DNA from: a virus
Strand: one strand, 5' to 3'
Length of the DNA: 31,777 nt
Virus record (IMG/VR): IMGVR_UViG_3300014838_000052
Coordinates: 1-31,777 of that record
Shown here: positions 13,098 to 22,292 of the stretch, one piece after another
Numbering within the stretch: the first letter of the stretch is position 1
Layout: every line of letters begins with the position of its first letter
Made by a program: the position numbers and the translations under genes
Notes under the pieces: model-generated
Told to the model about the DNA's origin: nothing
Databases searched by the model: none
What the model saw: only the letters and a program-made list of their open reading frames with translations

Positions 13098-14123
13098 ATG
13101 GGTCTTAATACGACATATTTCCCGACATATCTCGATATGTCCCGCCGGGTTGATCCCGATGGTTCTGTCGCGGATATAGCGGAAATTATCACGCAATATC
13201 ACGAAATTCTTGATGATATTGGTTGGAAACAAGGTAACTTAGACAGTGGCGAGCAGATCACCGTTCGTACTTCCAAGCCGACCATTTCCTTCCGTTATCT
13301 GAACGCTGGTATCACCCCGGTCAAATCGACAACCGGTCAAATTGTCGAAACATGCGCCATCATGGAAGCCCGCAACCACATTGACATTGATGTGGCTATG
13401 GCTAATGGCAACACTGCCGCTTATCGTTTGTCAGAAGATAAGAGTATCATCCAGGGATTCGGCGATCAGTTGGCTAGCACATTGATTTATGGTGACGTAA
13501 CCGTCTCCCCGAATCAATTCACTGGTTTGGCTGCTCGTTATTATTCAAGTACTGGTACAAACACCACGGCCAAGCAGGTTATTTCGGCTGGTGGTACTAA
13601 TAGCGTCAACAGTTCAATCTGGCTTGTTGTGTGGAGTCCAGATAATATTTATGGGATCGTTCCTAAAGGTTCTAAAGCTGGTTTCCAGTTCAAGGATCTT
13701 GGTGAACAGATGGTTCCGGATCCTAATACTACCGGCGCCTTCATGCAGATGATGTGTTCTTGGTATCAGTGGAAAGCTGGTCTTGCTATTCGCGATTACC
13801 GTTCAGTTGTGCGTATTGCGAATATCGACATGACCAATATTTTGACCACTGGTGCTGCTTCTGATACATCAGCTGACTTGTTGAAGTATATGTCATTGGC
13901 TTTGGACAGAATCCCGCCCAACGTCATTGGTCGTAAGGTCTTCTACATGAATGAGACAGTTCGTTCTTATTTACGTCTGAAGATTGTGAACAAGTCAAAC
14001 TTGCTGTTAAGGTTAGAGGAAATTAAGGGTACTTTGATTCCTCGTCCTGACCAAGTGTTGATGTTCTTAGGCGTTCCTTGCCGTCGTATTGACAGCATTT
14101 TGAACACTGAATCGAGCATCTAA
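13098..14123 (+). CDS. Major capsid protein, epsilon15/BPP-1 type
   Basis: The 341-aa protein has the sequence character of HK97-fold capsid proteins of the epsilon15 gp7/Bbp17 group: an N-arm with two-domain spacing, IIQGFGDQLASTLIYGD, a beta-rich central part, the WYQWKAGLAIRDYRSVVRIA segment and a C-terminal FLGVPCRRIDSIL. It assembles the icosahedral shell. Position between scaffold and cement protein agrees. AAGGAG is six bases before the ATG. A GC-rich hairpin lies downstream at 14137-14157. Confidence 0.85.
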   Translation: MGLNTTYFPTYLDMSRRVDPDGSVADIAEIITQYHEILDDIGWKQGNLDSGEQITVRTSKPTISFRYLNAGITPVKSTTGQIVETCAIMEARNHIDIDVAMANGNTAAYRLSEDKSIIQGFGDQLASTLIYGDVTVSPNQFTGLAARYYSSTGTNTTAKQVISAGGTNSVNSSIWLVVWSPDNIYGIVPKGSKAGFQFKDLGEQMVPDPNTTGAFMQMMCSWYQWKAGLAIRDYRSVVRIANIDMTNILTTGAASDTSADLLKYMSLALDRIPPNVIGRKVFYMNETVRSYLRLKIVNKSNLLLRLEEIKGTLIPRPDQVLMFLGVPCRRIDSILNTESSI

Positions 14124-14136
14124 TTCGTGAAGGCCA

Positions 14137-14157
14137 CGGACGGCATAGGGTCGTCCG
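14137..14157 (+). other. Hairpin after the capsid gene
   Basis: CGGACG (14137-14142) and CGTCCG (14152-14157) form a 6-bp GC-rich stem with a nine-base loop in the 73-base gap between the capsid and cement genes. There is no T-run, so an mRNA-end stabiliser or processing element is more likely than a terminator. Confidence 0.4.
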
Positions 14158-14196
14158 GTAACTTAAAATGTCCCGATTGGGGCAGAGGAGAGAAAT

Positions 14197-14718
14197 ATGT
14201 TGGTTGATAACAGTCTAATATTAGACAACAATTTCGCCCTCACAACGACTGGTTCTTCGACGAATTATATCGACACCGTCGGTGCTGCGGGTGGACAGGC
14301 TCAAATCGCTACGGTCAATACGATCCAGGGTGGTTATGATGCCTATGAAGCGGATTGGTTTGAAGCGATTGTTACAAAGTCTATGACAGCAGGTGGAACT
14401 TCACTTTCTGTCGCTTTATGGACTGCTAACGTGATTGCTAACATCTGGACTACTGGTAATGCCGGGTCTGCGCCGACAGCGGTTGCAGGGCAGACTGTTC
14501 AGTTGTTATCTAGTGGTGCTATTTTGGCTGCATCATTAGTAGGCCCAGCAACAGCAGGAGCTTACGGGTCTACATCTGGTGCTATCTTATTGAAGGGTCG
14601 TATTCCTTCAGGTTGCCAGAGATTCTTGTCAGCATTTTACACCTGCGTTGGTACTTTCTCAGGTGGTGGTACTATCAGTGCCTTGATAGTTCCTGATGTT
14701 GATATTAACCTGACGTAA
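14197..14718 (+). CDS. Bbp16-like capsid cement protein
   Basis: The 173-aa protein starts MLVDNSLILDNNFALTTTGS and contains GGTSLSVALWTANV and a C-terminal GCQRFLSAFYTCVGTFSGGG. This follows the Bbp16 family pattern of BPP-1 (I-D-x-x-L-x-L-S, N-x-I-D, G-G-T-S-L-x-V-x-L, K-R-Y-L-x-L-x-Y). These are jelly-roll proteins that sit on the capsid surface and reinforce it. Its position directly after the major capsid gene is standard. GGAGAG precedes the ATG. Confidence 0.75.
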   Translation: MLVDNSLILDNNFALTTTGSSTNYIDTVGAAGGQAQIATVNTIQGGYDAYEADWFEAIVTKSMTAGGTSLSVALWTANVIANIWTTGNAGSAPTAVAGQTVQLLSSGAILAASLVGPATAGAYGSTSGAILLKGRIPSGCQRFLSAFYTCVGTFSGGGTISALIVPDVDINLT

Positions 14719-14735
14719 GTCAGATTAAGTCGCTT

Positions 14736-14765
14736 GGGGTGGTCGTGTTTGCGGCCGGCCATCCC
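14736..14765 (+). other. GC-rich intergenic hairpin after the cement gene
   Basis: GGGGTGGTCG (14736-14745) pairs along ten positions (two G-T) with CGGCCATCCC (14756-14765); the loop is ten bases. A second stem, GACCG/CGGTC, follows around 14773-14792. Only a short CTTT follows, so partial termination or mRNA stabilisation is possible. Confidence 0.45.
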
Positions 14766-14819
14766 TCTTTAAGACCGTAAGTGCGGCCGGTCGGCAGTTA
14801 GTACAGCAGGGAGAATAAA

Positions 14820-15200
14820 ATGGCTCTTAAAATGATCAAGTATTTAGTTTTAAAAACGAATTACGGATTTAAAGGTCGTTATTGGACAGAGAATGAGATA
14901 GTAGAATTTGAAGCGGACGTTATACCGGATAAAAGATATTTTGAACGCATTACTAAAGGCACTGTTTTGCCGGTAGAGGCAGACGTGGATAAGCCGGTAA
15001 ATACTTTGGCTGATTCTCTTGCAAGACCGTATAAGAAAGAACCAACAGCAGGGCAAGTTTTTGCTGATCAAAAGACTTTCTATAATGGTGAAGGCCCATC
15101 CCAGACTAATATATTTGAAGGCCGTCAACATCCGGCAGAAGTGCCATTGACCAAGAAAGAAAAGAAGTTGATTGAATCGCCTGCTGGTAATGATCTGTAA
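14820..15200 (+). CDS. Hypothetical head protein
   Basis: The 126-aa protein starts with a beta-rich domain (IKYLVLKTNYGFKGRYW, then NEIVEFEADV and YFERI). This small barrel-like pattern is common in phage proteins located between capsid and tail-adaptor genes. The C-terminal half is polar and probably flexible. AGGGAG lies before the ATG. A role in head completion is plausible from context, with no motif to prove it. Confidence 0.6.
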   Translation: MALKMIKYLVLKTNYGFKGRYWTENEIVEFEADVIPDKRYFERITKGTVLPVEADVDKPVNTLADSLARPYKKEPTAGQVFADQKTFYNGEGPSQTNIFEGRQHPAEVPLTKKEKKLIESPAGNDL

Positions 15201-15209
15201 GGAGATAAA

Positions 15210-15893
15210 GTGCCACAAACGCTTGGAGAAACACAACTTTGTAATCTTGCTTTGTATCATATAGGTGAGAATCAAATTGGTGATATTTCCGATCCTGTGC
15301 CGGAAGCTCAAGCATGTAATATGTATTGGGTACCGGCACGGGATGATTTATTTAATGAACATGAATTTGGGTTCTCTCAGTCACAGATACCATTAGTTTT
15401 ATTGCCAACTCCAACTGGAATGTCGCTATTGGCAGGTTGGCAGTACGCCTATGCTTATCCTGTCCAAGTAGGTGGAGTTTGGGCTGTGTATAATCCTGCT
15501 AATTGGAAAAAGAAAGAAGAGATTGAGTTTGATAAATATTATATTCAAAGCCAAAGCATACTTGCATTAGGATCGAATGAGCCAAACGCTATCTGTGATG
15601 CTACAAGTATTGTTACTGATCCTACCCTTTGGGACCCTAAATTTTCCTTATCTTTCTCACATAAACTTGCGGCATATTTGGCTGTAGCATTAACTGGAGA
15701 TGAAGCTGTTGCACAAGCACAAGCAGCAATAGCTCTGGCTATGCTTAATGAATGTAAACGCATAGGATATAATGAAAAGAAAAAGAAGCCTCATCAGGTT
15801 CATGGATATAGGGATTCGCGTGGAGGTGGGTATGTTGGACCACAAGGAGAGATTACTTTAGATAATATATTTGGGCCGAGTGGGACGCCATAA
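15210..15893 (+). CDS. Tail tubular protein A (adaptor)
   Basis: The 227-aa protein starts at GTG 15210, five bases after GGAG. The N-terminus, LCNLALYHIGENQIGDISDP then EAQACNMYW and RDDLFNEHEFGF, is the hallmark of T7 gp11-like tail tubular A/adaptor proteins, as is the late helix SHKLAAYLAVALTGDEA. Twelve copies join the portal to the tail nozzle. It is followed by tail tubular protein B with one small gene between them, the usual podovirus order. Confidence 0.8.
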   Translation: MPQTLGETQLCNLALYHIGENQIGDISDPVPEAQACNMYWVPARDDLFNEHEFGFSQSQIPLVLLPTPTGMSLLAGWQYAYAYPVQVGGVWAVYNPANWKKKEEIEFDKYYIQSQSILALGSNEPNAICDATSIVTDPTLWDPKFSLSFSHKLAAYLAVALTGDEAVAQAQAAIALAMLNECKRIGYNEKKKKPHQVHGYRDSRGGGYVGPQGEITLDNIFGPSGTP

Positions 15894-15905
15894 AAGGAGA
15901 TAGAT

Positions 15906-16208
15906 ATGAACCTAGGAAAGAAGATGGAGAATAATGCGGAAAAGATGTTTCCTACGGCTGTTAAAGAACATCAAGAGCCAATGATTATACATAAAGAAAT
16001 AAACCTTCCTTTAAAATTGATTCAGGGTTTGAAATTAAAAAAGGGTGATAGAGTTCGCATTGAAGTTGAGGGCGAAATTACTGCTATGCACGATGATCAA
16101 TACGATTCTTCATTTACAATGAAGGCTGAAAACGGGGAAGTTGAAAGCGATAAAGACGAAATAGAAGAAGGCGAAAATACGATTTTAGGTAGTGAACAAA
16201 AGGAATAA
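15906..16208 (+). CDS. Small acidic hypothetical protein
   Basis: The 100-aa protein has a middle beta segment, LPLKLIQGLKLKKGDRVRIE then VEGEITAMHDDQYDSS. This pattern is seen in short phage virion proteins where a strand-rich K-x-G-D-x-V-x-x-x-x-x-G-E-I core is followed by an acidic tail; here the last 30 residues are strongly acidic. It may be a capsid-associated staple or decoration protein, but this is uncertain. AAAGGAG is six bases before the ATG. Confidence 0.55.
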   Translation: MNLGKKMENNAEKMFPTAVKEHQEPMIIHKEINLPLKLIQGLKLKKGDRVRIEVEGEITAMHDDQYDSSFTMKAENGEVESDKDEIEEGENTILGSEQKE

Positions 16209-16211
16209 TGA

Positions 16212-19031
16212 ATGTCTCCTGTTGCACAACCACAGACCGCAGATACTGGCAATGGTATGCAAATGCCTCAAATGCCAAATACAAAAATAATTCGCTACAA
16301 TCAGAGTTCGTTTGCGGGAGGAGAATATTCTCCAACCTGTGCTGCCCGCACGGACATGGAACGCTACAAGATTGGTCTTGAAACCTGCCGTAATGCTTAT
16401 CCTCAAATAACTGGCGCCGTAAGTAACCGTCCTGGCTGGCGTATGGTAGCTCCGTATAAGATTCTGGGGATGCCTCCAAGAGTAGTTAAGTTTATTTACT
16501 CAACCTCCCAAGTTTATTATATTGAAGTCGGAAATTACTACATGCGTTTTTATACTCAGAGGGCGCAGATACAGGCATCTGGAGTGGGGGCATGGGTAAC
16601 AAGTACTCCATATGTTGTAGGAAATTTCGTTACATATGGTGGAAACACGTATTACTGTATCGTTAATAATACCTCTGGCACATTCGTAAATGACTTAATA
16701 TCTGGTTATTGGGTATTACAGACAGCCTATGAGATTCCTACACCGTATGCTCAAGCCGACATTAATAATTTAAGATTTGAAGAATCCGCCGACTTCGTTT
16801 ATATAGCTCACCAGAAGTATCCTCAAATGATATTAGAAAGATTAGGAAATGCTAATTGGTCATTGGTATCTTATCTTGATCAGGTGATTGATGGGCCTTT
16901 TATGGATGAAAACACGGATATTACCTCTACGATTACGACAAACGTGACTACTGGCAATGGGTACATGTATTCGACTAAAGGCATATTTAATTCTGGTCAC
17001 GTTGGGGCGTTGTGGCGAAAAACTGATTATATAGAAGGACAATCAGTGAATGTTGCTCTTACAGGAACGGGACCAACATCTTCAATAAGTTGTTTTACAT
17101 CTTGGATGCTTGTAACAAATGGTACTTGGACTGGAACGATTACTCTTGAAATGTCCGAGGATGGAGGAAGCAATTGGACGAAATTACAAACATTTCAAAG
17201 TTCAGCGAATTATAATATTCAAACATCAAATACAGAAAGTGTAACAAATCATTTGGTTCCATTTCTATTGAGAGTTAATTGTACTGCCTTTTCTTCTGGA
17301 ACTATTAATGTAAATCTCTCAACACTTCCTTTTTACCAAGACGGTTTTGTTGAGATTACTTCATTCGTTTCATTGACCAATGTAGGCATTACCGTACTCC
17401 AAACTCTTGGGGCCATGGGTGCCACGCCAACGTGGGCTGAAGGCGCATGGTCCCCATATCGTGGTTATCCTGGGATGGTTCGCTTCTATCAAGACAGGCT
17501 TTGTTGGGCAGGCGCTCCGTTGTCACAGGCGGATTCGTATTGGCTAACAGTTGATGGTGACTATATCAGTTTCCTTACAAGCACTCCCGGTGAAGATTCA
17601 GATGGTATATCGGAACAACTTTCGTCAAGACAATTAAACGCTATAAATGGATTGGTCGGATTCCAGTCATTGCTTATGCTTACGTCATCAACATCATGGT
17701 CTGTTCAGCCAGTGTCAGGGGCGGCTTTGACGCCATCTACAGTTTATCAAGATATTCAGGATTACAATGGATCAGATGGGATTGATCCTGTGGTTATAGG
17801 TAATGAATGTATTTTTACACAGTTTCAAGGTAAGGTTATCCGTTCTATTGTTTATAATTTTTACACTCAATCATTTACTTCGTCTGAATTAAATCCATTC
17901 GCTCGTCATTTATTAAAGGATTGGTCAGTTGTTTCTATGTGCTATCAGCAGAATCCAGATAACATTGTTTGGATGCTACGAAGTGATGGTCAGTTAATTG
18001 GGTTGACGTATCTTAAAGAGCAGGACGTTGTAGCGTGGCATCATAACGATACGAATGGTGTGTTTAACTCGATTGATGCGGCACCTGGAACTGGATATAC
18101 GGAAGTCTGGGCATCGGTCACGCGACCTAATGGTGGGTTTATTGAAGTTTTGGAGAATAGGATTACTACAGATGTCCGTCAGGCTTTCTTCCTTGATAAT
18201 GGCATAAGCAATGTTGTTACAGTATTACCTGTGACTGGGGCGACGAACGCTAATCCTTGTATTATGAAATCAGTAGCTCATGGGTTAGCAACTGGAGACA
18301 TTGTTGAGTTTGATAGCATTGGCGGAATGACTGAGTTGAATGGAAACCAGTATTTAATGACGGTAGTTGATGCAGACCATTTTTCACTTCAAGACGTTTA
18401 CGTTAAAACAAATATAGATAGCACAGCATATGGTGTCTACACATCAGGAGGGAATTGCGTACAATGTTTCGCTACTTTCAGTGGACTTTCATACTTAAAC
18501 GGCCAAACGGTTTCCATTTTAGGGGATGGGTTTGTTTTTCCTCCACAAGTCATAAGCGGTGGAAGCGTAACTCTTACGAGAGCTTGCGGGTATGTTTCGA
18601 TAGGGATGCAATATCTTTCAGATGTTGAGACGTTGCCGGTGGAATTGTCGATGTGGTTTAATCCCGCGCCACCGATGACTTCTCAAGGACGAAGGGTCAA
18701 GATTGGCGGATGTTCATTTGGATTTTTGGATAGTCGTGGAGGATGGATTGGTGTAAATGTCAATGACGTTTATGGAAATCCATCGTTAAGAGAATCTTTC
18801 TTCCCGCCAAGAACTAATCAGAATCAAGTAATTCAGCTTTATACCGGCGACCTGCATCAAGTTATTGGCGGTGGATGGGAAGAAGGGGCGAGGTTGTTCT
18901 ATAGACAGTATGATCCTCTTCCTTTTACAATAACACGCATTATACCTGAAGTAATTGTAGGCGGAGCGACATCATTGGCTGGTGGATCGTATATTCAATC
19001 AGCATCAGGGGTTGGTTCTGTGACTCCATAG
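16212..19031 (+). CDS. Tail tubular protein B (nozzle) with inserted domains
   Basis: The 939-aa protein is longer than T7 gp12 (about 790 aa). The N-terminus SFAGGEYSPTCAARTDMERY then AYPQITGAVSNRPGWRMV is the classic nozzle signature. Residues about 128-169 (AWVTSTPYVVGNFVTYGGNT, ending GYWVLQ) resemble a type 5/12 carbohydrate-binding module. About residues 280-380 are an Ig-like insert with EMSEDGGSNWTKLQTF. Near residue 680-750 comes a VAHGLATGDIVEFDSIGGMT segment typical of phage tail beta-barrels. The nozzle forms the distal tail and carries fibres, so the inserts may bind sugars. AAAGGA is seven bases before the ATG. Confidence 0.8.
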   Translation: MSPVAQPQTADTGNGMQMPQMPNTKIIRYNQSSFAGGEYSPTCAARTDMERYKIGLETCRNAYPQITGAVSNRPGWRMVAPYKILGMPPRVVKFIYSTSQVYYIEVGNYYMRFYTQRAQIQASGVGAWVTSTPYVVGNFVTYGGNTYYCIVNNTSGTFVNDLISGYWVLQTAYEIPTPYAQADINNLRFEESADFVYIAHQKYPQMILERLGNANWSLVSYLDQVIDGPFMDENTDITSTITTNVTTGNGYMYSTKGIFNSGHVGALWRKTDYIEGQSVNVALTGTGPTSSISCFTSWMLVTNGTWTGTITLEMSEDGGSNWTKLQTFQSSANYNIQTSNTESVTNHLVPFLLRVNCTAFSSGTINVNLSTLPFYQDGFVEITSFVSLTNVGITVLQTLGAMGATPTWAEGAWSPYRGYPGMVRFYQDRLCWAGAPLSQADSYWLTVDGDYISFLTSTPGEDSDGISEQLSSRQLNAINGLVGFQSLLMLTSSTSWSVQPVSGAALTPSTVYQDIQDYNGSDGIDPVVIGNECIFTQFQGKVIRSIVYNFYTQSFTSSELNPFARHLLKDWSVVSMCYQQNPDNIVWMLRSDGQLIGLTYLKEQDVVAWHHNDTNGVFNSIDAAPGTGYTEVWASVTRPNGGFIEVLENRITTDVRQAFFLDNGISNVVTVLPVTGATNANPCIMKSVAHGLATGDIVEFDSIGGMTELNGNQYLMTVVDADHFSLQDVYVKTNIDSTAYGVYTSGGNCVQCFATFSGLSYLNGQTVSILGDGFVFPPQVISGGSVTLTRACGYVSIGMQYLSDVETLPVELSMWFNPAPPMTSQGRRVKIGGCSFGFLDSRGGWIGVNVNDVYGNPSLRESFFPPRTNQNQVIQLYTGDLHQVIGGGWEEGARLFYRQYDPLPFTITRIIPEVIVGGATSLAGGSYIQSASGVGSVTP

Positions 19032-19039
19032 GATTAAAT

Positions 19040-19963
19040 ATGGACTTAACTTATAAAGATGAAGTGGTTGGCATTATCCGTCAAGCGACACATGAGGACT
19101 GCTTGATTGTAGGTTCTAATCTAAGAATACGTGAAATGCAAGAAATCTGGGGTTATGACAATAGCCTTCCAGTTGAAGGCGTAACAAATTCTTTTAATAA
19201 GAGTGTTGTATCTATGACCATCTTACATGATGACAAGCCGGTAGCAATTTTCGGCATAATGATATTAAAAGAAGTACCGACGCTATGGCTTATGCCAACA
19301 AATGATTTGGAGAAAATTGGTCGTAACTTTGTAAGGAATACGAAGGAATGGATTAATAAGATGTTAGAAGAATATCCAACGCTAGTGGCATACGTGCATT
19401 GGGCAAACGACGAATCCTTGCAATGGATGAATTTTGTTGGAGGTCGTCAGATAGAAAAAGTTTTCATGGGTAAAGATAATTCTCCCTTTTGGAAGTTTGA
19501 GTTCAAGAAGAATAAAGAATTAGCGACTCGCAACGTAATCTTAGACATTCAAGCAAAAATGGAAAAAGACCCAAGAGCATTATGGGGAAATGCTTTTCCA
19601 TTGAAGCATAGTTTTGCAGAAGGATTATATATCCGTGAAGTATTCCTTCCGAAAGGATATGTTATTGTTACACGAATTTTTAAAAAGTCCCATGCTACAT
19701 TTATGCTATTGGGTGATTGTAGCGTTCTTACTGAGCGTGGCGTCCTGCGAGTAAAGGCACCCATGCACATGGTAACTGCTGTTGGTACAAAGAGGGTTAT
19801 CTATACGCATGAAGATACGGTTTGGATTACGTGTCACGCGAACCCTGATAACATTCGCGACATTGAAGAGCTTGAAAGGATACACGCAACAAATGATTAT
19901 AAAGATTTAGATGCGGAGGAGAGTAAATTTATGGAAGCTTTCGTAACTGAGGTGGTTAGATGA
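19040..19963 (+). CDS. GNAT-like and cupin fusion protein
   Basis: The 307-aa protein appears bipartite. Residues about 1-150 resemble the T7 gp13-like/GNAT phage domain (EVVGIIRQATHEDCL, VSMTILHDDKPVAIFGIM, TLWLMPTNDLE, WINKMLEEYP). Residues about 190-275 (FAEGLYIREVFLPKGYVIVT, FMLLGDCSVL, VGTKRVIYTHEDTVWITCH) match the cupin-like domain usually found as a separate small phage protein. Such GNAT-like proteins are encoded between tail and internal virion genes and may help assembly; an acetyltransferase activity is not shown. The stop overlaps the next frame. Confidence 0.65.
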   Translation: MDLTYKDEVVGIIRQATHEDCLIVGSNLRIREMQEIWGYDNSLPVEGVTNSFNKSVVSMTILHDDKPVAIFGIMILKEVPTLWLMPTNDLEKIGRNFVRNTKEWINKMLEEYPTLVAYVHWANDESLQWMNFVGGRQIEKVFMGKDNSPFWKFEFKKNKELATRNVILDIQAKMEKDPRALWGNAFPLKHSFAEGLYIREVFLPKGYVIVTRIFKKSHATFMLLGDCSVLTERGVLRVKAPMHMVTAVGTKRVIYTHEDTVWITCHANPDNIRDIEELERIHATNDYKDLDAEESKFMEAFVTEVVR

Positions 19964-20022
19964 ATTTTATAAAATTTTGCATAAATAGTTTTCCTAAATA
20001 TATGAGCAACGAGAGAGGGACG

Positions 20023-20631
20023 ATGGCTTGGATAGCTATTGGTACCGCTGTTGTTGCGGGTGGGTATACTGCTTATTCTAGCTATCAACAGGGCGCTGCA
20101 TCAAAGGCTTTTCAGAACTACCAAGCCCAACAACAAGAAGTAGATGCACAAGCGGCCTATGCAGTTGGTCAGGCTCAATCCCAACAAGTCGCACAACAGG
20201 GAGAGATTACCTCACAGACACTTGCTTTTAAGAACGCACAGGAAATAGGAAAGATGAGGGCTGATGAATCAGCCAATGGAATAACAGCTAATTCAGTTAC
20301 CGCCGAGAACCTTGAGGTAAATTCTTTCAATAAGGGCAACAGGGATGAATCAATATTGAATTACAACGCACAGAATCAAATTTGGAGCATAAAGACTGCG
20401 GCTTCCGAGCAAGCGTTTACTGATACGCAGCAGTCAGCTTTGGATACCATTCAGGGAGAAAACGAGATGGCAGCAGGTGAGATGAACGCTACGGGGACGT
20501 TGTTGAGTACGGCGGCTACGGTGGCTAGTCTTGGATATAAGGGAAGCACGGTTAATCCGGCCGGTGGAGGAGCAACTTTAGGTTCACCTACACAAATGGG
20601 AACTGAAATGATTATGGGGGTTCCACAATGA
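20023..20631 (+). CDS. Internal virion protein (T7 gp14-like)
   Basis: From the ATG at 20023 the product is 202 aa and starts MAWIAIGTAVVAGGYTAYSS, a short hydrophobic N-terminus followed by Gln/Ala-rich helices (QAQQQEVDAQAAYAVGQAQS). This is the usual make-up of podovirus gp14-type core proteins, which are ejected and span the outer membrane during infection. GAGAGAGGG lies directly upstream. An in-frame ATG at 19960 (223 aa) with GAGG seven bases upstream and ATGA overlap is also possible. The next gene overlaps the stop by 4 nt. Confidence 0.7.
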   Translation: MAWIAIGTAVVAGGYTAYSSYQQGAASKAFQNYQAQQQEVDAQAAYAVGQAQSQQVAQQGEITSQTLAFKNAQEIGKMRADESANGITANSVTAENLEVNSFNKGNRDESILNYNAQNQIWSIKTAASEQAFTDTQQSALDTIQGENEMAAGEMNATGTLLSTAATVASLGYKGSTVNPAGGGATLGSPTQMGTEMIMGVPQ

Positions 20632-22292
20632 GTGGCATAAGAGTACCAGACGCACAATACGAAGCACCAACACCGACACCGGAACAAGCACAAGTTCCTA
20701 TGCCTAGACAGCCAGTAGCCAATGCCAATATGTTTGGGGCGGCACAGGCAGAGGCTGGGGAACAGGCTGGACAGAAGGTTCAAGGGGCGGTTGTTGATAT
20801 TGCCAAAGACATCATCCAGCAAAAAGCATGGGCGCAAACTTCTCAAGTATTCGAGAACAGGGAGTTGATGAATCAGTATGCCGATAAGTTGCTAAACGAT
20901 ACTGATACGCACATGGTTACAGACCCTAACGGGACTGAAAGACAAGTGGCGAACGGTTATCTTTTAAGAACTGGCCCCGATAAAGTAAGTCCTGATTTAA
21001 TCAAACAACAGTTACAGCAATACCAGAATAGTTTAAGTCCAGACGGTAAGGGTGGCGGATGGCTGATGGAAGTCGCCAAGATGAACTCAAGGTATACGGA
21101 TGCACCGGTTTCGGATGCCTATGGTAAGGTTTCTACATACAATAAAGATCAGAATAAAAGAGAAGTTGCACAGACATATCGGAACGCTTATTCAGATTCT
21201 TTATTAAGTTCCGCTAATCAACCAAACATGGCGGCGGCACTTCATTATACTCAAGCACCTTTGCAGTATATGTTAGCCAATGATCAAGTATCACCTAAAG
21301 ATCATGTGGATGACCAGATTAAGAATGGCCTTTATACTTTAAATCATTATGCTCAAAGCAATATTGGTAAAATTCCGATTGATCAGCTAAAGCAACAAGT
21401 TGACGATGCTCAGAAAGCCGCTCCTCATATTATTACGGATGACGTTAAGGCTGAGGTGAATAGAAATATTGATTTGTACAATGACGCTTACCAAAAGCAG
21501 GTGAAGATCAATCAGGAACACAATCAGAGTGATGCTGTTAAGAAATATGCCGATGGGATAGCTTCTGAAAAATATAATGCTTCAAACTCACTTGCTATTT
21601 TAGCAGATAAGAACTTACCGGCGAATGTCGGGCAGGCTTATTACAATGCGGTGATGAATGTTAGTGGACAGAAGATTGCCAGCATCAATAAGGGTGGCAC
21701 GATGAATGATAAGTTGCCCTTAACTGGAAAAAGCTTAGGCATACCTTTAGCTGGTGAAAAGAATAAAGAAGCGGCTGATACAGCTAATTATACTTTAGGT
21801 ATTGCCAATGCTTTGAACACCAAAGATGCTACAGATAAATTAGTATCAGCGATCACAGATGATAAACTTGATAAGACACAGTTAGAAGTCTATACGCGTA
21901 CACTTGCTTTAGTTGGACAGTATGCCCCTACGGAAACAGAGGCTGGTGATGGTAAGACGATTGATCCCAAAGGCGCTCCGTTAATAGCTGGTCTGAAAAC
22001 GGCAGCGGAATATGCAAAAGGTAAGCCTGGTGGGACAAGTTTGATAAAGAATTATCTGGATGGCGTTCAAGCACCTAACGCTGATCCTACTGCCGCTTTG
22101 ACTGGTGCAATGAGAACACACGCTTTGCAGATTAATCCTAAGTTGGCAAATATACCAGAAGGCGGAATCACTGCTACTGATAAGTACGGAAATAGAAGAA
22201 TGATATTTCCTGATCTTCATACAGAAGCGATTAAAAAATCAAGTGGGGGAATGAATGTCCCAAGCAGCAGTAGCAAGTCCAGCGCAAGCTGA
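20628..22292 (+). CDS. Internal virion protein (T7 gp15-like)
   Basis: The 554-aa protein is almost wholly helical and rich in Gln, Asn, Lys and Asp. The N-terminus is Pro-rich (YEAPTPTPEQAQVPMPRQP). It has no catalytic motif. The position after the gp14-like gene and before a very large virion protein, and the size (T7 gp15 is about 750 aa), support a role in the ejectosome tube. The start has GGGGG with an ATGA overlap. Its last 38 bases overlap the next gene in another frame. Confidence 0.65.
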   Translation: MSGIRVPDAQYEAPTPTPEQAQVPMPRQPVANANMFGAAQAEAGEQAGQKVQGAVVDIAKDIIQQKAWAQTSQVFENRELMNQYADKLLNDTDTHMVTDPNGTERQVANGYLLRTGPDKVSPDLIKQQLQQYQNSLSPDGKGGGWLMEVAKMNSRYTDAPVSDAYGKVSTYNKDQNKREVAQTYRNAYSDSLLSSANQPNMAAALHYTQAPLQYMLANDQVSPKDHVDDQIKNGLYTLNHYAQSNIGKIPIDQLKQQVDDAQKAAPHIITDDVKAEVNRNIDLYNDAYQKQVKINQEHNQSDAVKKYADGIASEKYNASNSLAILADKNLPANVGQAYYNAVMNVSGQKIASINKGGTMNDKLPLTGKSLGIPLAGEKNKEAADTANYTLGIANALNTKDATDKLVSAITDDKLDKTQLEVYTRTLALVGQYAPTETEAGDGKTIDPKGAPLIAGLKTAAEYAKGKPGGTSLIKNYLDGVQAPNADPTAALTGAMRTHALQINPKLANIPEGGITATDKYGNRRMIFPDLHTEAIKKSSGGMNVPSSSSKSSAS

